Below, piece after piece: positions 1 through 8,471 of a DNA stretch of 19,041 nucleotides (position 1 is the stretch's first letter; each line of letters begins with the position of its first letter). Both the position numbers and the translations under genes were made by a program. Source of the stretch: JBBQSF01 sp038214085. Lineage in GTDB: Bacteria > Bacteroidota > Bacteroidia > Bacteroidales > CG2-30-32-10. The notes below the pieces were generated by a model. It did not search any database and had not been told where the DNA came from. It worked only from the letters and a program-made list of their open reading frames with translations. The stretch is from contig JBBQSF010000057.1 of NCBI GenBank assembly GCA_038214085.1, positions 1 to 19,041 on the forward strand, read 5' to 3'.

Positions 1-1
1 T

Positions 2-1423
2 ACCACCGTAAATGTAGTGCTGGCACCCAAAAAGCCGGCAATAAATTATGCTGCAAGTTCCGTTAATTCCTGCGATGGGAATATAAACTTCACCAATCTC
101 ACAACAGGTGCAACTTCTTGGCTATGGAATTTTGGCGACGGTACAACATCTGTATTGCAAAACCCTTCACATTCTTATACTTCAGCTGGAGTTTATACCG
201 TTAAGCTCAAAGCCACAAACTGCAAAGGTTCTGACTCCCTTACCAAAACCAATTATATAACAGTTGTTATTCCTGCTGCACCAGCTGTCATTTCTGGATA
301 TCATTGCGGTACAGGAACCGTTAGTTTGTCGGCAAGTGGTATTGGAACTTTAAATTGGTATGATGCACTGAGTGGTGGAAATCTTGTAAATACAGGCACT
401 GCATACACAACACCATCGCTAACTGCAAGTACAACATATTATGTACAAACCAATGTACCTCTTCCTGCTATTTCATCTGGAAAAATTGATAATACTGGAG
501 GAGGAGGCACGAATACTGGGGCAACAAATTATTTGATTTTTGATGCCTACAAACCCTTTAAATTGGTTTCCGTTTATGTTTATCCGAGTTCTACTGGAAT
601 TAGAATAATTCAGCTTCGGAATAGCGCTGGCACAGTTTTGCAAACAGCGACAATAAATATCACTTCTACTGCAGCCCAAACCATTACTCTTAATTTTGAT
701 GTTCCTGTTGGCACAAATTTACAACTTGGGTTACAAACTGGAAGTACAGTGAATTTATACCGCAATAACGCCGGAGTTGTATATCCATTTTCAACAAGTG
801 GACTATTATCCATAACAGGCAGCAGTGCTGGCGCAGCATATTATTACTTCTTTTACAACTGGCAGGTGCAGGAATATTGTAGTTCACAACCTCGAACACC
901 AGTTTCTGCAAGTATTTTATCAAATCCTGTTGCTGATTTTTCCAGTTCGATTCTTGGATACCAGGCTTCCTTTACAAATACATCAACTGGTGGTAATTCT
1001 TATTCTTGGGATTTTGGCGATGGAGGAACTAGTACAAACCCGAATCCAACACACACATATTCCGCCGACGGAACCTATATTGTGCAACTCTCTGTCACCA
1101 ATTCTTGCGGAACAAATGTCATTACTCATTCAGTAACAATTTTGGTAACTTCATTGCTCGAATTTAATTTGGAATACCTGACATTATTCCCGAATCCTTC
1201 TTCGGGAATTATCCAGATGTCTACATCTTCAGTAATTAATCAAAATGCAAGCGTTGAAGTATTTGATATTGTTGGGAAATTACAGTTTTCAACAGAAGTA
1301 TTTTTGGCAAAAGGCCTGAATAATGAGAAGCTTGATCTGAGTTTACTCAAATCAGGATTATATTTTGTCAGACTGAATATCAATGATAAGTCAACAAATA
1401 TTAAAATTGAAATAACTAAATAA
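2..1423 (+). CDS. Secreted PKD-domain protein with T9SS C-terminal sorting domain (5' partial)
   Basis: The frame is open from base 2, so the N-terminus (signal peptide and earlier domains) lies outside the window; the GTG at 17 is only an internal valine. Numbering residues from base 2, a PKD domain carries its WNFGDG core at about 42-47. An Ig-like segment (about 90-152) follows with the NWYDA...GG and TTYYV pattern of Bacteroidota adhesins. Next is an unassigned beta-rich, Ser/Thr/Gly-rich region (about 155-295), then a second PKD domain with WDFGDG at about 336-341. The last ~85 residues form a type A T9SS sorting domain, with FPNPSSG at about 396-402 and a terminal LYFVRL-type strand. 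By family knowledge such proteins cross the outer membrane through the type IX system, lose the C-terminal domain and are released or surface-anchored. The substrate or binding role cannot be told from what is visible; PKD domains are non-catalytic spacers or adhesion modules. Confidence 0.9.
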   Translation, partial: TTVNVVLAPKKPAINYAASSVNSCDGNINFTNLTTGATSWLWNFGDGTTSVLQNPSHSYTSAGVYTVKLKATNCKGSDSLTKTNYITVVIPAAPAVISGYHCGTGTVSLSASGIGTLNWYDALSGGNLVNTGTAYTTPSLTASTTYYVQTNVPLPAISSGKIDNTGGGGTNTGATNYLIFDAYKPFKLVSVYVYPSSTGIRIIQLRNSAGTVLQTATINITSTAAQTITLNFDVPVGTNLQLGLQTGSTVNLYRNNAGVVYPFSTSGLLSITGSSAGAAYYYFFYNWQVQEYCSSQPRTPVSASILSNPVADFSSSILGYQASFTNTSTGGNSYSWDFGDGGTSTNPNPTHTYSADGTYIVQLSVTNSCGTNVITHSVTILVTSLLEFNLEYLTLFPNPSSGIIQMSTSSVINQNASVEVFDIVGKLQFSTEVFLAKGLNNEKLDLSLLKSGLYFVRLNINDKSTNIKIEITK

Positions 1424-1437
1424 TATCAAAATATTTT

Positions 1438-2154
1438 ATGGAAATTTTTCTTCATAGCGAGGCATGGATAGCATTATTAACATTAGCTTTTTTAGAAGTT
1501 GTTTTGGGTATTGACAATATCATTTTCATTTCAATTGTAACTGGAAAAATCCCTCAGGAAAAACAAAAATTTGCAAGAAATCTTGGTTTATTTCTGGCTT
1601 TAATCTTTAGGATTTTTTTGCTGCTTGGAATAACTTATATCATTGGTTCAAATAAACCATTATTTGTAGTTTTTGATTTTGGAGTCAGTATTAGAGACAT
1701 CATTTTATGTTCAGGAGGGCTTTTCCTTATTGCAAAGAGCACAACAGAAATGCATCAGAAAATTGAAGGAATTGAACATCATACCAAGGATAAAAAAGTA
1801 AGCGGTTTAAAAAATGCCATCATTCAAATTGTGCTGCTCGACGTTATTTTTTCATTCGATTCAATTTTAACGGCCATTGGTTTAACTCCTCATGTTATTC
1901 TTATGATTTTTGCAGTTATCATTTCCATGATTATCATGATGCTATTTTCTGGCTATATCAGTAATTTTATTAACAAACATCCAACTTTGCAGGTTCTTGC
2001 CCTTTCATTCCTCATTCTGATTGGCTTTATGCTCATTGTGGACTCGCTTCACTACGAAGTACCTAAAGGTTATATCTACTTTGCGGTTCTGTTCTCTCTG
2101 CTTGTTGAGATGCTTAATATGCGAATGCGGAAAAAATCATCACCTCATCATTAA
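1438..2154 (+). CDS. TerC family integral membrane protein, probable metal ion exporter
   Basis: A 238-residue, very hydrophobic protein with about seven predicted membrane segments, the full size for the short TerC family. Both family signatures are visible: an acidic motif in the first helix, LEVVLGIDNIIF (residues 19-30, with Glu20, Asp26 and Asn27), and its repeat LLDVIFSFDSI (133-143, with Asp135, Asp141 and Ser142). A charged cytoplasmic loop (about 102-122) contains a His pair. By family knowledge, TerC/Alx/MeeF proteins export Mn2+ or act in metallation of secreted proteins, and some are linked to tellurite resistance. No other ter genes lie nearby, so tellurite resistance is not supported. 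The start ATG follows the upstream stop by only 14 bases with no promoter-like sequence in the gap, so it is probably co-transcribed with the PKD gene. No Mn riboswitch can sit in that gap. Confidence 0.9.
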   Translation: MEIFLHSEAWIALLTLAFLEVVLGIDNIIFISIVTGKIPQEKQKFARNLGLFLALIFRIFLLLGITYIIGSNKPLFVVFDFGVSIRDIILCSGGLFLIAKSTTEMHQKIEGIEHHTKDKKVSGLKNAIIQIVLLDVIFSFDSILTAIGLTPHVILMIFAVIISMIIMMLFSGYISNFINKHPTLQVLALSFLILIGFMLIVDSLHYEVPKGYIYFAVLFSLLVEMLNMRMRKKSSPHH

Positions 2155-2209
2155 TTCCTTTAACTTTTTGTTGTGGAAAACTTTTTTACTTCGCAATGAA
2201 GCATTCTTT

Positions 2210-2217
2210 TATCTTTG
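2210..2217 (+). promoter_or_regulatory. Promoter -7 element for the acyl-CoA dehydrogenase gene
   Basis: TATCTTTG is an exact match to the Bacteroidota -7 consensus TAnnTTTG. It lies 52 bases before the ATG and would give a leader of roughly 45 bases. A TTG -33 box at the usual 17-23 base spacing is not evident; the closest triplet is TTC at 2190-2192. It makes the dehydrogenase a transcription unit separate from terC. Confidence 0.55.
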
Positions 2218-2269
2218 CAAACTTCAATTTTATTATTCAAATTAGAATCATTAATTTATTAAGAAAAAA

Positions 2270-4042
2270 ATGGAAAACTTGAATTTCTTAAAAGGCGGAG
2301 AATTTTTAACCAAAGATGTGGACGATATTTTCATCCCCGAAGAGTTTAACGAAGAACAAAAAATGATTGCCGACACTTGTCAGGATTTCCTTGACAAGGA
2401 AGTATTTCCAATTCTTGACCGAATTGACAGTATGGAACCTGGTTTAATGAGAAGCTTGGTCTCCAAAGCAGGCGAACTTGGTTTACTCGGTATTTCTGTT
2501 CCTGAAGAATATATGGGATTCGGACAATCATTTGTTACGTCTATGTTAGCAAGTGAAGTGATTGGTGCTGGTTTTTCGTTTGCTGTTGCATATTCTGCAC
2601 ATACTGGAATTGGAACGCTACCTATATTGTATTATGGCTCTCCAGAACAAAAAGAAAAATATTTACCAAAACTGGCAACAGGTGAATGGGCTGCTGCTTA
2701 CTGTTTGACAGAACCAAATGCGGGCTCTGATGCAAATTCAGGGAAAACAAAAGCTGTTTTATCTCCCGATGGAAAACATTATATCCTGAACGGACAAAAA
2801 ATGTGGATTACAAATGGCGGATTTGCTGATGTTCTTACCGTTTTTGCAAAAATTGATGACGATAAAATATTAAGTGCATTTATAGTTGAGAAAAGTTTTC
2901 CAGGAATAAGTTTCAATACAGAGGAAAAGAAAATGGGTATCAAAGGTTCCTCAACTGTTCAGGTATTCTTTAATGATTGTATGGTTCCTGTTGAAAATCT
3001 TTTAGGAAAAAGGGGAGAAGGCTTCCGTATTGCATTGAACATTCTTCATATCGGTCGGTTAAAACTTGGCGCAAATGTTATTGGTGGCGCAAAACGTGCC
3101 ATTCTCCATTCTGTAAATTATGCCAACGAACGCAAACAATTCAACAATCTGATTTCAAATTTTGGGGCCATTAAATACAAACTTGCGGAACAAATAATCA
3201 GGTCATTTGCAACCGAATCTGCAGTTTACCGTGCAAGCAAGCATGTTGACGACACCATTAATTTTCATGTTGAACAAGGCATGGATAAAGGTAAGGCATA
3301 TCTTGAAGCTATTGGCGAATATGCAATGGAAGCAGCAATTATTAAAGTATTGGGATCTGAAGGTCTTGATTACATTGTTGATGAAGCAGTTCAGATACAT
3401 GGCGGAATGGGATTTTCAGCAGAAATGCCTGTAGATCGTGCTTACCGCGATTCACGCATCAACCGTATTTTCGAAGGAACAAATGAAATAAACCGTTTGG
3501 TTGTTGCTGATACCTTCCTGAAATGTGCTAAAAAATGCGAATCGCCAGTTTTTGCTGAAGCCAAAAAAGTTTATGATTCCATTGACCAGTTGACAGCCAT
3601 TCAAAGCAACGGTGACATTTTCGCTTATTACCAAGCGGTTACTTCGGCATTTAAAAAAGCTGCATTGCTTATCATGAGCCGTGCTTATGATACACTCGGT
3701 AAACAATATTCTTCCGAACAAGAAGTAATGATGCATATTTCCGATATGCTTATCAAAGCGTATGGTGCAGAATCAACCGTTTTACGTGTAAAAAAACTTA
3801 TGCAAAACGGTATCAAAACCAATGAAGTGTACAAAGACATCATGGAAATTTTTGTTTACGAAGCCGCCGCTAGTATTTACAAATCAGGTTGCGATGCAAT
3901 TAATTCTTTCGCAACTCCCGAAGAATATGGAAAACTAAAAATTGCTTTGATGATTCTTACCGCTGTTGAACCTGTTAATATTATGCAAGGCCGCAGAAGA
4001 ATTGCAGCAAAACTGATTGAAGACAACAGATACGACTTCTAA
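2270..4042 (+). CDS. Acyl-CoA dehydrogenase, long form with C-terminal extension (VLCAD/ACAD9-like)
   Basis: A flavoprotein catalysing the first step of fatty acid beta-oxidation: FAD-dependent alpha,beta-desaturation of an acyl-CoA, with electrons passed to ETF. The order is an N-terminal helical domain (about 25-135), a middle beta domain beginning with YCLTEPNAGSD (from residue 144) and containing KMWITNGG, and a C-terminal helical domain with QIHGGMGFSAEMPVDRAYRD. The catalytic base is expected to be Glu402 in RIFEGTNEINRL, where medium- and very-long-chain enzymes carry it. At 590 residues it exceeds the ~380 of short/medium-chain enzymes; the extra ~170 C-terminal residues resemble the extension of VLCAD/ACAD9 homodimers. 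Long-chain substrate preference is an inference from that architecture. No ETF, thiolase or hydroxyacyl-CoA dehydrogenase genes flank it. It has its own promoter element upstream and a strong terminator downstream, so it appears monocistronic. Confidence 0.93.
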   Translation: MENLNFLKGGEFLTKDVDDIFIPEEFNEEQKMIADTCQDFLDKEVFPILDRIDSMEPGLMRSLVSKAGELGLLGISVPEEYMGFGQSFVTSMLASEVIGAGFSFAVAYSAHTGIGTLPILYYGSPEQKEKYLPKLATGEWAAAYCLTEPNAGSDANSGKTKAVLSPDGKHYILNGQKMWITNGGFADVLTVFAKIDDDKILSAFIVEKSFPGISFNTEEKKMGIKGSSTVQVFFNDCMVPVENLLGKRGEGFRIALNILHIGRLKLGANVIGGAKRAILHSVNYANERKQFNNLISNFGAIKYKLAEQIIRSFATESAVYRASKHVDDTINFHVEQGMDKGKAYLEAIGEYAMEAAIIKVLGSEGLDYIVDEAVQIHGGMGFSAEMPVDRAYRDSRINRIFEGTNEINRLVVADTFLKCAKKCESPVFAEAKKVYDSIDQLTAIQSNGDIFAYYQAVTSAFKKAALLIMSRAYDTLGKQYSSEQEVMMHISDMLIKAYGAESTVLRVKKLMQNGIKTNEVYKDIMEIFVYEAAASIYKSGCDAINSFATPEEYGKLKIALMILTAVEPVNIMQGRRRIAAKLIEDNRYDF

Positions 4043-4064
4043 AATATTTGTTCAAATTATTATT

Positions 4065-4092
4065 AAGCCGTTCGTATGAGCGGCTTTTTTTT
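4065..4092 (+). terminator. Rho-independent terminator of the acyl-CoA dehydrogenase gene
   Basis: AAGCCGTTC (4065-4073) pairs with GAGCGGCTT (4078-4086) around a GTAT loop, giving a 9-bp stem with one G-T pair, followed by an unbroken T run to 4092. It begins 23 bases after the dehydrogenase stop codon. An ATG at 4076-4078 sits in the loop, which argues against its use as the start of the next gene. Confidence 0.88.
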
Positions 4093-4166
4093 GTTGAACA
4101 GAACGCACAGCATGTTACAGAAACAATTTATTCGGTGGCTTTCTGTGTATTCTGTGAGAAATATTA

Positions 4167-4196
4167 TTTGGAAGAGAAGTTTTTATTCTATTTTTG
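4167..4196 (+). promoter_or_regulatory. Bacteroidota-type promoter for the APC permease
   Basis: TTTG at 4167-4170 (-33 element) and TATTTTTG at 4189-4196 (-7 element, exact TAnnTTTG) are separated by 18 bases, within the accepted spacing. Transcription would start at about 4202-4206, just before the TTG codon at 4214. This supports the shorter form of the permease. Confidence 0.5.
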
Positions 4197-4213
4197 ATTT
4201 TTATTATTTCCCA

Positions 4214-5629
4214 TTGATTCAAAACCAAAATACAAAAGGCGGACTCGTCAGAAAGCTTGGACTTTTCACATCCATCATGATTGTAATCAGTTCAATGATA
4301 GGATCTGGTGTTTTTAAGAAAATCGCACCCATGTCCGATATGCTTATGTCGTCGTGGCTAATTCTGCTTTGCTGGGTTGTGGCTGGATTTGTAACAATGT
4401 TTGGCGCTTTTAGCTTTGCCGGACTTTCAAAAATAAACAGCGATGCCGGAGGACAATATCAATACTTGAAAATTGTTTTCGGAAAATTCTTTTCATTTTT
4501 ATACGGCTGGACTGCATTTACCGTAATTCAATCCGCATCCATTGCATCTATTGCTTATGTGTTTGGGCAATCAGTAGGCAACCTAGTTCATTTGCCTCAG
4601 CTTTCGCCCGAATGGAGCCAGATAAGCATGTTCGGATACATTTTTCCTTTTGACAATATAGGAGTGAAACTGGTTACCATTGCTGCCATATTTTGCATTA
4701 CACTCATCAATCATTTTGGGGTACAATATGGCGGTATTACTGTAAACTTGTTTACCATTGCAAAAATTGGTGGAATATTAATTCTCATCATTTTCGGATT
4801 GTCTTATGCCGGTGGTTCATTCGAAAATGTTTCCAGAGCATCTTCCGCTTACAATACAATGCAAGGACAAGGCTTCTGGAGCCAGACAAGCATTTTCTTT
4901 GCTGCAATGCTTAGTGCATTCTGGGCTTACGATGGCTGGGCAAATCTTACATTTTTGGCAGGGGAGGTAAAGCATCCAAAAAGAAATCTTCCAATAGCAA
5001 TAATAACAGGCGTTTTATGCGTTATGGGAATTTATTTTATCATCAATTTTGCCTATTTGTATGTAATGCCTGTCGATTCATATATTGAAATTTTCAAAAA
5101 CAAAAACACCATTGCCGCTGCCGAAATGGCCAATGTTATTCTAGGCTCCGGTGGTTTTATTTTAATTTCCATTCTCATCATGGTTTCCACCTTCGGAACA
5201 GCCAACAGCAGTGTGATGTCGTCGTCGCGGATTTATTATGCCATGGCACGTGAAAAAATGTTTTTCAGCAGGGCAGGGAACACCCATAAAAAATACAATA
5301 CGCCTCATTTTTCATTGTGGCTGCAGTTTGCATGGGCAAGTGTTTTGGTAATTTCTGGAACTTTCGATCAGCTTACAGATATGCTGATATTCGCTGCTTT
5401 CATTTTTTACGGTTCAGGTGCTTTAGGTTTGTTTATTTTGAAAATAAAAGGACAATATCCCGAAAAAACGTTCGGATACCCTTTATTTCCTGCATTATTC
5501 ATTCTATTTTGCCTGCTTATAATTGGCAGTTCTTTTGTACAACGCCCTTACGAAAGCTTTGCCGGTATTGGTTTAGTACTTACGGGGATTCCGGTTTATT
5601 TTTATTTGAAGAGTAAAAACAGGAACTGA
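4214..5629 (+). CDS. APC-superfamily amino acid permease
   Basis: A secondary transporter of the amino acid-polyamine-organocation superfamily, 471 residues with about 12 predicted membrane segments. Helix 1 carries the unwound substrate-binding motif SSMIGSGVFKK, and helix 6 the stretch AFWAYDGWANLTFLAGEVK, followed by the loop HPKRNLPIAI typical of this superfamily. The substrate (probably an amino acid) and the mode (symport or exchange) cannot be read from sequence. The frame stays open upstream to an ATG at 4076, but that codon lies in the loop of a terminator hairpin, and the added ~46 residues are aromatic-rich and look like translated spacer. A TTG start at 4214 gives a short N-terminus just before GLVRKLGLFTS, matching the usual start of relatives I recall, and sits directly after a promoter match. 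ATG 4112 is a less likely alternative. The stop codon lies inside a hairpin shared with convergent clpC. Confidence 0.85.
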   Translation: MIQNQNTKGGLVRKLGLFTSIMIVISSMIGSGVFKKIAPMSDMLMSSWLILLCWVVAGFVTMFGAFSFAGLSKINSDAGGQYQYLKIVFGKFFSFLYGWTAFTVIQSASIASIAYVFGQSVGNLVHLPQLSPEWSQISMFGYIFPFDNIGVKLVTIAAIFCITLINHFGVQYGGITVNLFTIAKIGGILILIIFGLSYAGGSFENVSRASSAYNTMQGQGFWSQTSIFFAAMLSAFWAYDGWANLTFLAGEVKHPKRNLPIAIITGVLCVMGIYFIINFAYLYVMPVDSYIEIFKNKNTIAAAEMANVILGSGGFILISILIMVSTFGTANSSVMSSSRIYYAMAREKMFFSRAGNTHKKYNTPHFSLWLQFAWASVLVISGTFDQLTDMLIFAAFIFYGSGALGLFILKIKGQYPEKTFGYPLFPALFILFCLLIIGSSFVQRPYESFAGIGLVLTGIPVYFYLKSKNRN

Positions 5630-5646
5630 TCTAATCAATTCCTGTT
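5615..5646. terminator. Convergent terminator between the permease and clpC
   Basis: AACAGGAA (5618-5625) pairs perfectly with TTCCTGTT (5639-5646), and after one mismatch TGA/TCA extends the stem inward. On the minus strand the hairpin is followed by a run of five T (complement of 5615-5619), so it fits best as the intrinsic terminator of clpC, whose stop is ~36 bases away. On the plus strand the tail is T-rich but interrupted, so termination of the permease is weaker. The left arm includes the permease's last codons. Confidence 0.7.
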
Positions 5647-5681
5647 CTATAATTTTATTAATTTACTTTATTTTGTGAAAA

Positions 5682-8264
5682 CTAAATTTCCGGATTTTTT
5701 CCATTCTCCTTTTTTACCAATTTCTTACCCTTCACAATCTTAATTGCAATTTCCTCTTTTTTGGTATTGTAAGCCACTTGTATCAGGTCGCCTTCAGAGA
5801 TCTTGCTTTTAATAATTTCTTCGGCAAGTGCATCTTCAACATACTTCTGTATGGCACGTTTTAAAGGTCTTGCACCAAATTGTTCGTCCCAGCCTTTTTC
5901 TAAAAGAAAATCTTTGGCTTCAATGCTCACTTCAATTTCGTAACCCATGGTATGAATGCGTTTGTAAAGACTTGAAAGCTCGATATCAATAATTTTATGA
6001 ATATCCTCACGTTTTAGAGAGTCGAACATCACCACATCATCAATACGGTTCAGGAACTCAGGTGCAAATGCTTTACGCAACGCATTTTCTATAACTCCAC
6101 GTGCGTATTCAGCTGTGCTGCCTTGTTTTGCTGTAGTGCTAAAACCAACACCTTGTCCAAAATCCTTTAACTGGCGCGAACCAATGTTGGAAGTCATGAT
6201 GATGATCGTGTTTTTAAAATCAATTCTACGACCAAGACTATCCGTTAGCTGTCCATCGTCTAAAACTTGTAAAAGTAAATGGAATACATCCGGATGTGCT
6301 TTTTCCACTTCGTCGAGTAGAATCACAGAATAGGGTTTTCTTCTTACTTTTTCGGTAAGTTGTCCACCTTCTTCGTAACCCACGTAACCCGGAGGCGCTC
6401 CAATAAGGCGAGATACAGCAAATTTCTCCATATATTCGCTCATATCAATACGGATAAGCGCATCGTCGGTATCAAACAAATATTTTGAAAGCACTTTTGC
6501 AAGCCAAGTTTTACCAACACCAGTAGGACCAAGGAAAATAAATGAGCCAATAGGTTTATTAGGATCCTTCAAGCCTGCACGGTTACGGCGGATTGATTTC
6601 ACCACTTTTTTTATGGCTTCAGCTTGTCCTATTACTGAATTTTCGAGTTCAGCCTCCATACTTAATAAACGCTCACCTTCATTTTTCGCAATCCGCTGAA
6701 CAGGAACACCAGTCATCATAGCCACTACTTCTGCTACATTTTCTTCCGAAACTATTTCCCGGTTTATTTTCGCTTCATCCTCCCAACGGCGTTTTTCACT
6801 TTCCAACTCATCCGTTGCTTTACGCTCAAGGTCACGGTATTTTGCAGCTTCTTCGTATTTCTGGCTTTTAATGGCATTGTTCTTACTTTGCCTTATTTCT
6901 TCAATTTTAGCTTCCAGATTAATGATTTCAATTGGAACATGAATATTGGTAATATGCACCCGCGAACCTGCTTCATCAAGAGCGTCTATGGCTTTATCAG
7001 GAAGACACCTGTCGCTGATATATCTTGAAGTTAGCGAAACGCATGATTTAATGGCATCTTCAGAATAAATTACCAGATGATGGTCTTCATATTTTGATTT
7101 GATGTTGTTCAGAATTTCAACGGTTTCTTCCTCAGTAGTTGGATCAACAATGATTTTCTGGAACCTACGTTCGAGAGCGCCATCTTTCTCAATATACTGG
7201 CGGTATTCATCAAGAGTTGTTGCACCAATACACTGTATATCGCCGCGTGCAAGTGCCGGTTTAAACATATTTGAAGCATCAAGTGAACCTGAAGCGCCAC
7301 CAGCACCAACTATGGTATGAATTTCATCGATAAACAGAATAATATCCTGATTTTTTTCTAGTTCATTTAAAACGGCTTTCATGCGTTCTTCGAACTGTCC
7401 ACGGTATTTTGTTCCTGCAACCAAAGATGCTAAATCGAGTGTTACAACCCTTTTATTAAAAAGTGCACGGGAAACTCTGCGCTGAACAATTCGCAAAGCA
7501 AGTCCTTCAACAATAGCAGATTTACCCACACCCGGTTCACCAATAAGAATAGGGTTGTTCTTCTTCCTGCGGCTTAAAATCTGAGCAATCCGTTCCAGTT
7601 CTTTTTCGCGGCCCACAACAGGGTCAAGGTGATTTTCTTCAGCAGCTTTTGTTAAATCTCTACCAAAGTTATCCAAAACAGGAGTTTTTGATTTTGAATC
7701 CGCTGGTTTTTTGGAACTTCCACCGCCAAAACCACCGCCTTTTTCGTCAGGGTCATCCTCTTCGTCACCGTGCGAATATTCATCTCGTGTAACGTCAAAA
7801 GGTTCAATTTTTTCAATAGAATCAGAACCGGATAAAATTGACTTCAGTTCTGATTTAACAGAGTCATAATCAGCACCAAGCTTGTTCAGTGATTGCGTTG
7901 CAATATTATCTAAATCTTTTAAAATTGCAAGCAATAAATGTTCGGTGCCAATAAGTTCACTTTTAAACAATTTTGCTTCAAGATAGGTTATTTTCAAAAT
8001 ACGCTCCGCCTGTTTGGTGAGAGGAATATTGTCAATTGCTCTTATTTTGTTGGTATGATTTTTAAGTGAAGATTCTACCAAACGACGCAAATCAGTAGTG
8101 TCAACTTTTAAAAAATTAAGAATTTGAATGGCAAGGCCTTCACCTTCACGTATCAATCCCAATAAAAGATGTTCAACTCCAATATATTCATTGTTGAGTC
8201 GTAATGCTTCTTCACCACTAAAAGAGATCACATCTTTAACCCGTTTCGAAAATTTTGCTTCCAT
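5682..8264 (-). CDS. clpC: ATP-dependent Clp protease ATP-binding subunit ClpC
   Basis: AAA+ unfoldase that feeds substrates to the ClpP protease; 860 residues, close to the usual Bacteroidota ClpC size. Two Clp_N repeats occupy about 1-145, followed by an acidic then Gly/Ser-rich linker (about 160-190). AAA domain 1 has Walker A GEPGVGKS (242-249) and Walker B ILFIDE (309-314). A UVR-type motif, KSQKYEEAAKYRDLE (about 466-480), sits in the short middle domain. This and the absence of the long ClpB coiled coil separate it from the disaggregase ClpB. AAA domain 2 has Walker A GPTGVGKT (579-586) and Walker B VILLDE (647-652). A VGF tripeptide at 706-708 is in the position of the ClpP-docking loop, so protease partnership is expected; clpP itself is not in the window. 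The lysine-rich C-terminal tail is unremarkable. It diverges from gyrA and appears monocistronic with a terminator downstream. Confidence 0.96.
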   Translation of the reverse strand: MEAKFSKRVKDVISFSGEEALRLNNEYIGVEHLLLGLIREGEGLAIQILNFLKVDTTDLRRLVESSLKNHTNKIRAIDNIPLTKQAERILKITYLEAKLFKSELIGTEHLLLAILKDLDNIATQSLNKLGADYDSVKSELKSILSGSDSIEKIEPFDVTRDEYSHGDEEDDPDEKGGGFGGGSSKKPADSKSKTPVLDNFGRDLTKAAEENHLDPVVGREKELERIAQILSRRKKNNPILIGEPGVGKSAIVEGLALRIVQRRVSRALFNKRVVTLDLASLVAGTKYRGQFEERMKAVLNELEKNQDIILFIDEIHTIVGAGGASGSLDASNMFKPALARGDIQCIGATTLDEYRQYIEKDGALERRFQKIIVDPTTEEETVEILNNIKSKYEDHHLVIYSEDAIKSCVSLTSRYISDRCLPDKAIDALDEAGSRVHITNIHVPIEIINLEAKIEEIRQSKNNAIKSQKYEEAAKYRDLERKATDELESEKRRWEDEAKINREIVSEENVAEVVAMMTGVPVQRIAKNEGERLLSMEAELENSVIGQAEAIKKVVKSIRRNRAGLKDPNKPIGSFIFLGPTGVGKTWLAKVLSKYLFDTDDALIRIDMSEYMEKFAVSRLIGAPPGYVGYEEGGQLTEKVRRKPYSVILLDEVEKAHPDVFHLLLQVLDDGQLTDSLGRRIDFKNTIIIMTSNIGSRQLKDFGQGVGFSTTAKQGSTAEYARGVIENALRKAFAPEFLNRIDDVVMFDSLKREDIHKIIDIELSSLYKRIHTMGYEIEVSIEAKDFLLEKGWDEQFGARPLKRAIQKYVEDALAEEIIKSKISEGDLIQVAYNTKKEEIAIKIVKGKKLVKKENGKNPEI

Positions 8265-8283
8265 ATTTCTTAGATAAAATTTG

Positions 8284-8318
8284 AATTAAGAAAATCAAAT
8301 ATACTCAGATTCTTAATT
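8284..8318. repeat. 9-bp inverted repeat enclosing the clpC -7 element
   Basis: AATTAAGAA (8284-8292) and TTCTTAATT (8310-8318) are perfect inverse complements separated by 17 bases. The spacer contains the putative clpC -7 box. The geometry fits an operator for a dimeric regulator, but the arms are AT-rich, in an AT-rich gap where chance repeats are common. It does not match CIRCE (TTAGCACTC-N9-GAGTGCTAA). Confidence 0.4.
8296..8303 (-). promoter_or_regulatory. clpC promoter -7 element
   Basis: On the minus strand this reads TATATTTG, an exact TAnnTTTG match, about 32 bases before the clpC start codon, implying a leader of about 25 bases. No TTG is found at the -33 spacing. The element lies wholly in the loop of the inverted repeat at 8284-8318. 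Confidence 0.5.
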
Positions 8319-8408
8319 GATAAACATTTTGAATTCAATATTTTTTTCAACACTCATTTGTTAGTATAAAAATATAGAATTAATCAATTACAATTCCACA
8401 AAAATTAG

Positions 8409-8416
8409 TACTTTCG
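8409..8416 (+). promoter_or_regulatory. Possible gyrA promoter -7 element
   Basis: TACTTTCG matches TAnnTTTG with one change (T to C at position 7), a variant common in this phylum. It is 56 bases before the gyrA start. No good TTG lies at the expected spacing; TTA occurs at 8388-8390. Confidence 0.35.
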
Positions 8417-8471
8417 TGAAAAAGTTTTAAGTATTATCAAAAATCGTGCTTGATTGAAAAAATAGAGAAAA

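Noticed and set aside
1438..2154. Tellurite resistance role for the TerC protein
   Set aside because: No terA, terB, terD, terE or terZ genes are nearby; most stand-alone TerC proteins are metal-related membrane proteins.
4076..4213. N-terminal extension of the permease from ATG 4076
   Set aside because: The ATG is in the loop of the preceding gene's terminator; the extension is aromatic-rich and lacks family similarity, and a promoter lies within it.
8265..8471. CIRCE/HrcA operator in the clpC-gyrA gap
   Set aside because: The inverted repeat present has different arms and a 17-base rather than 9-base spacer.
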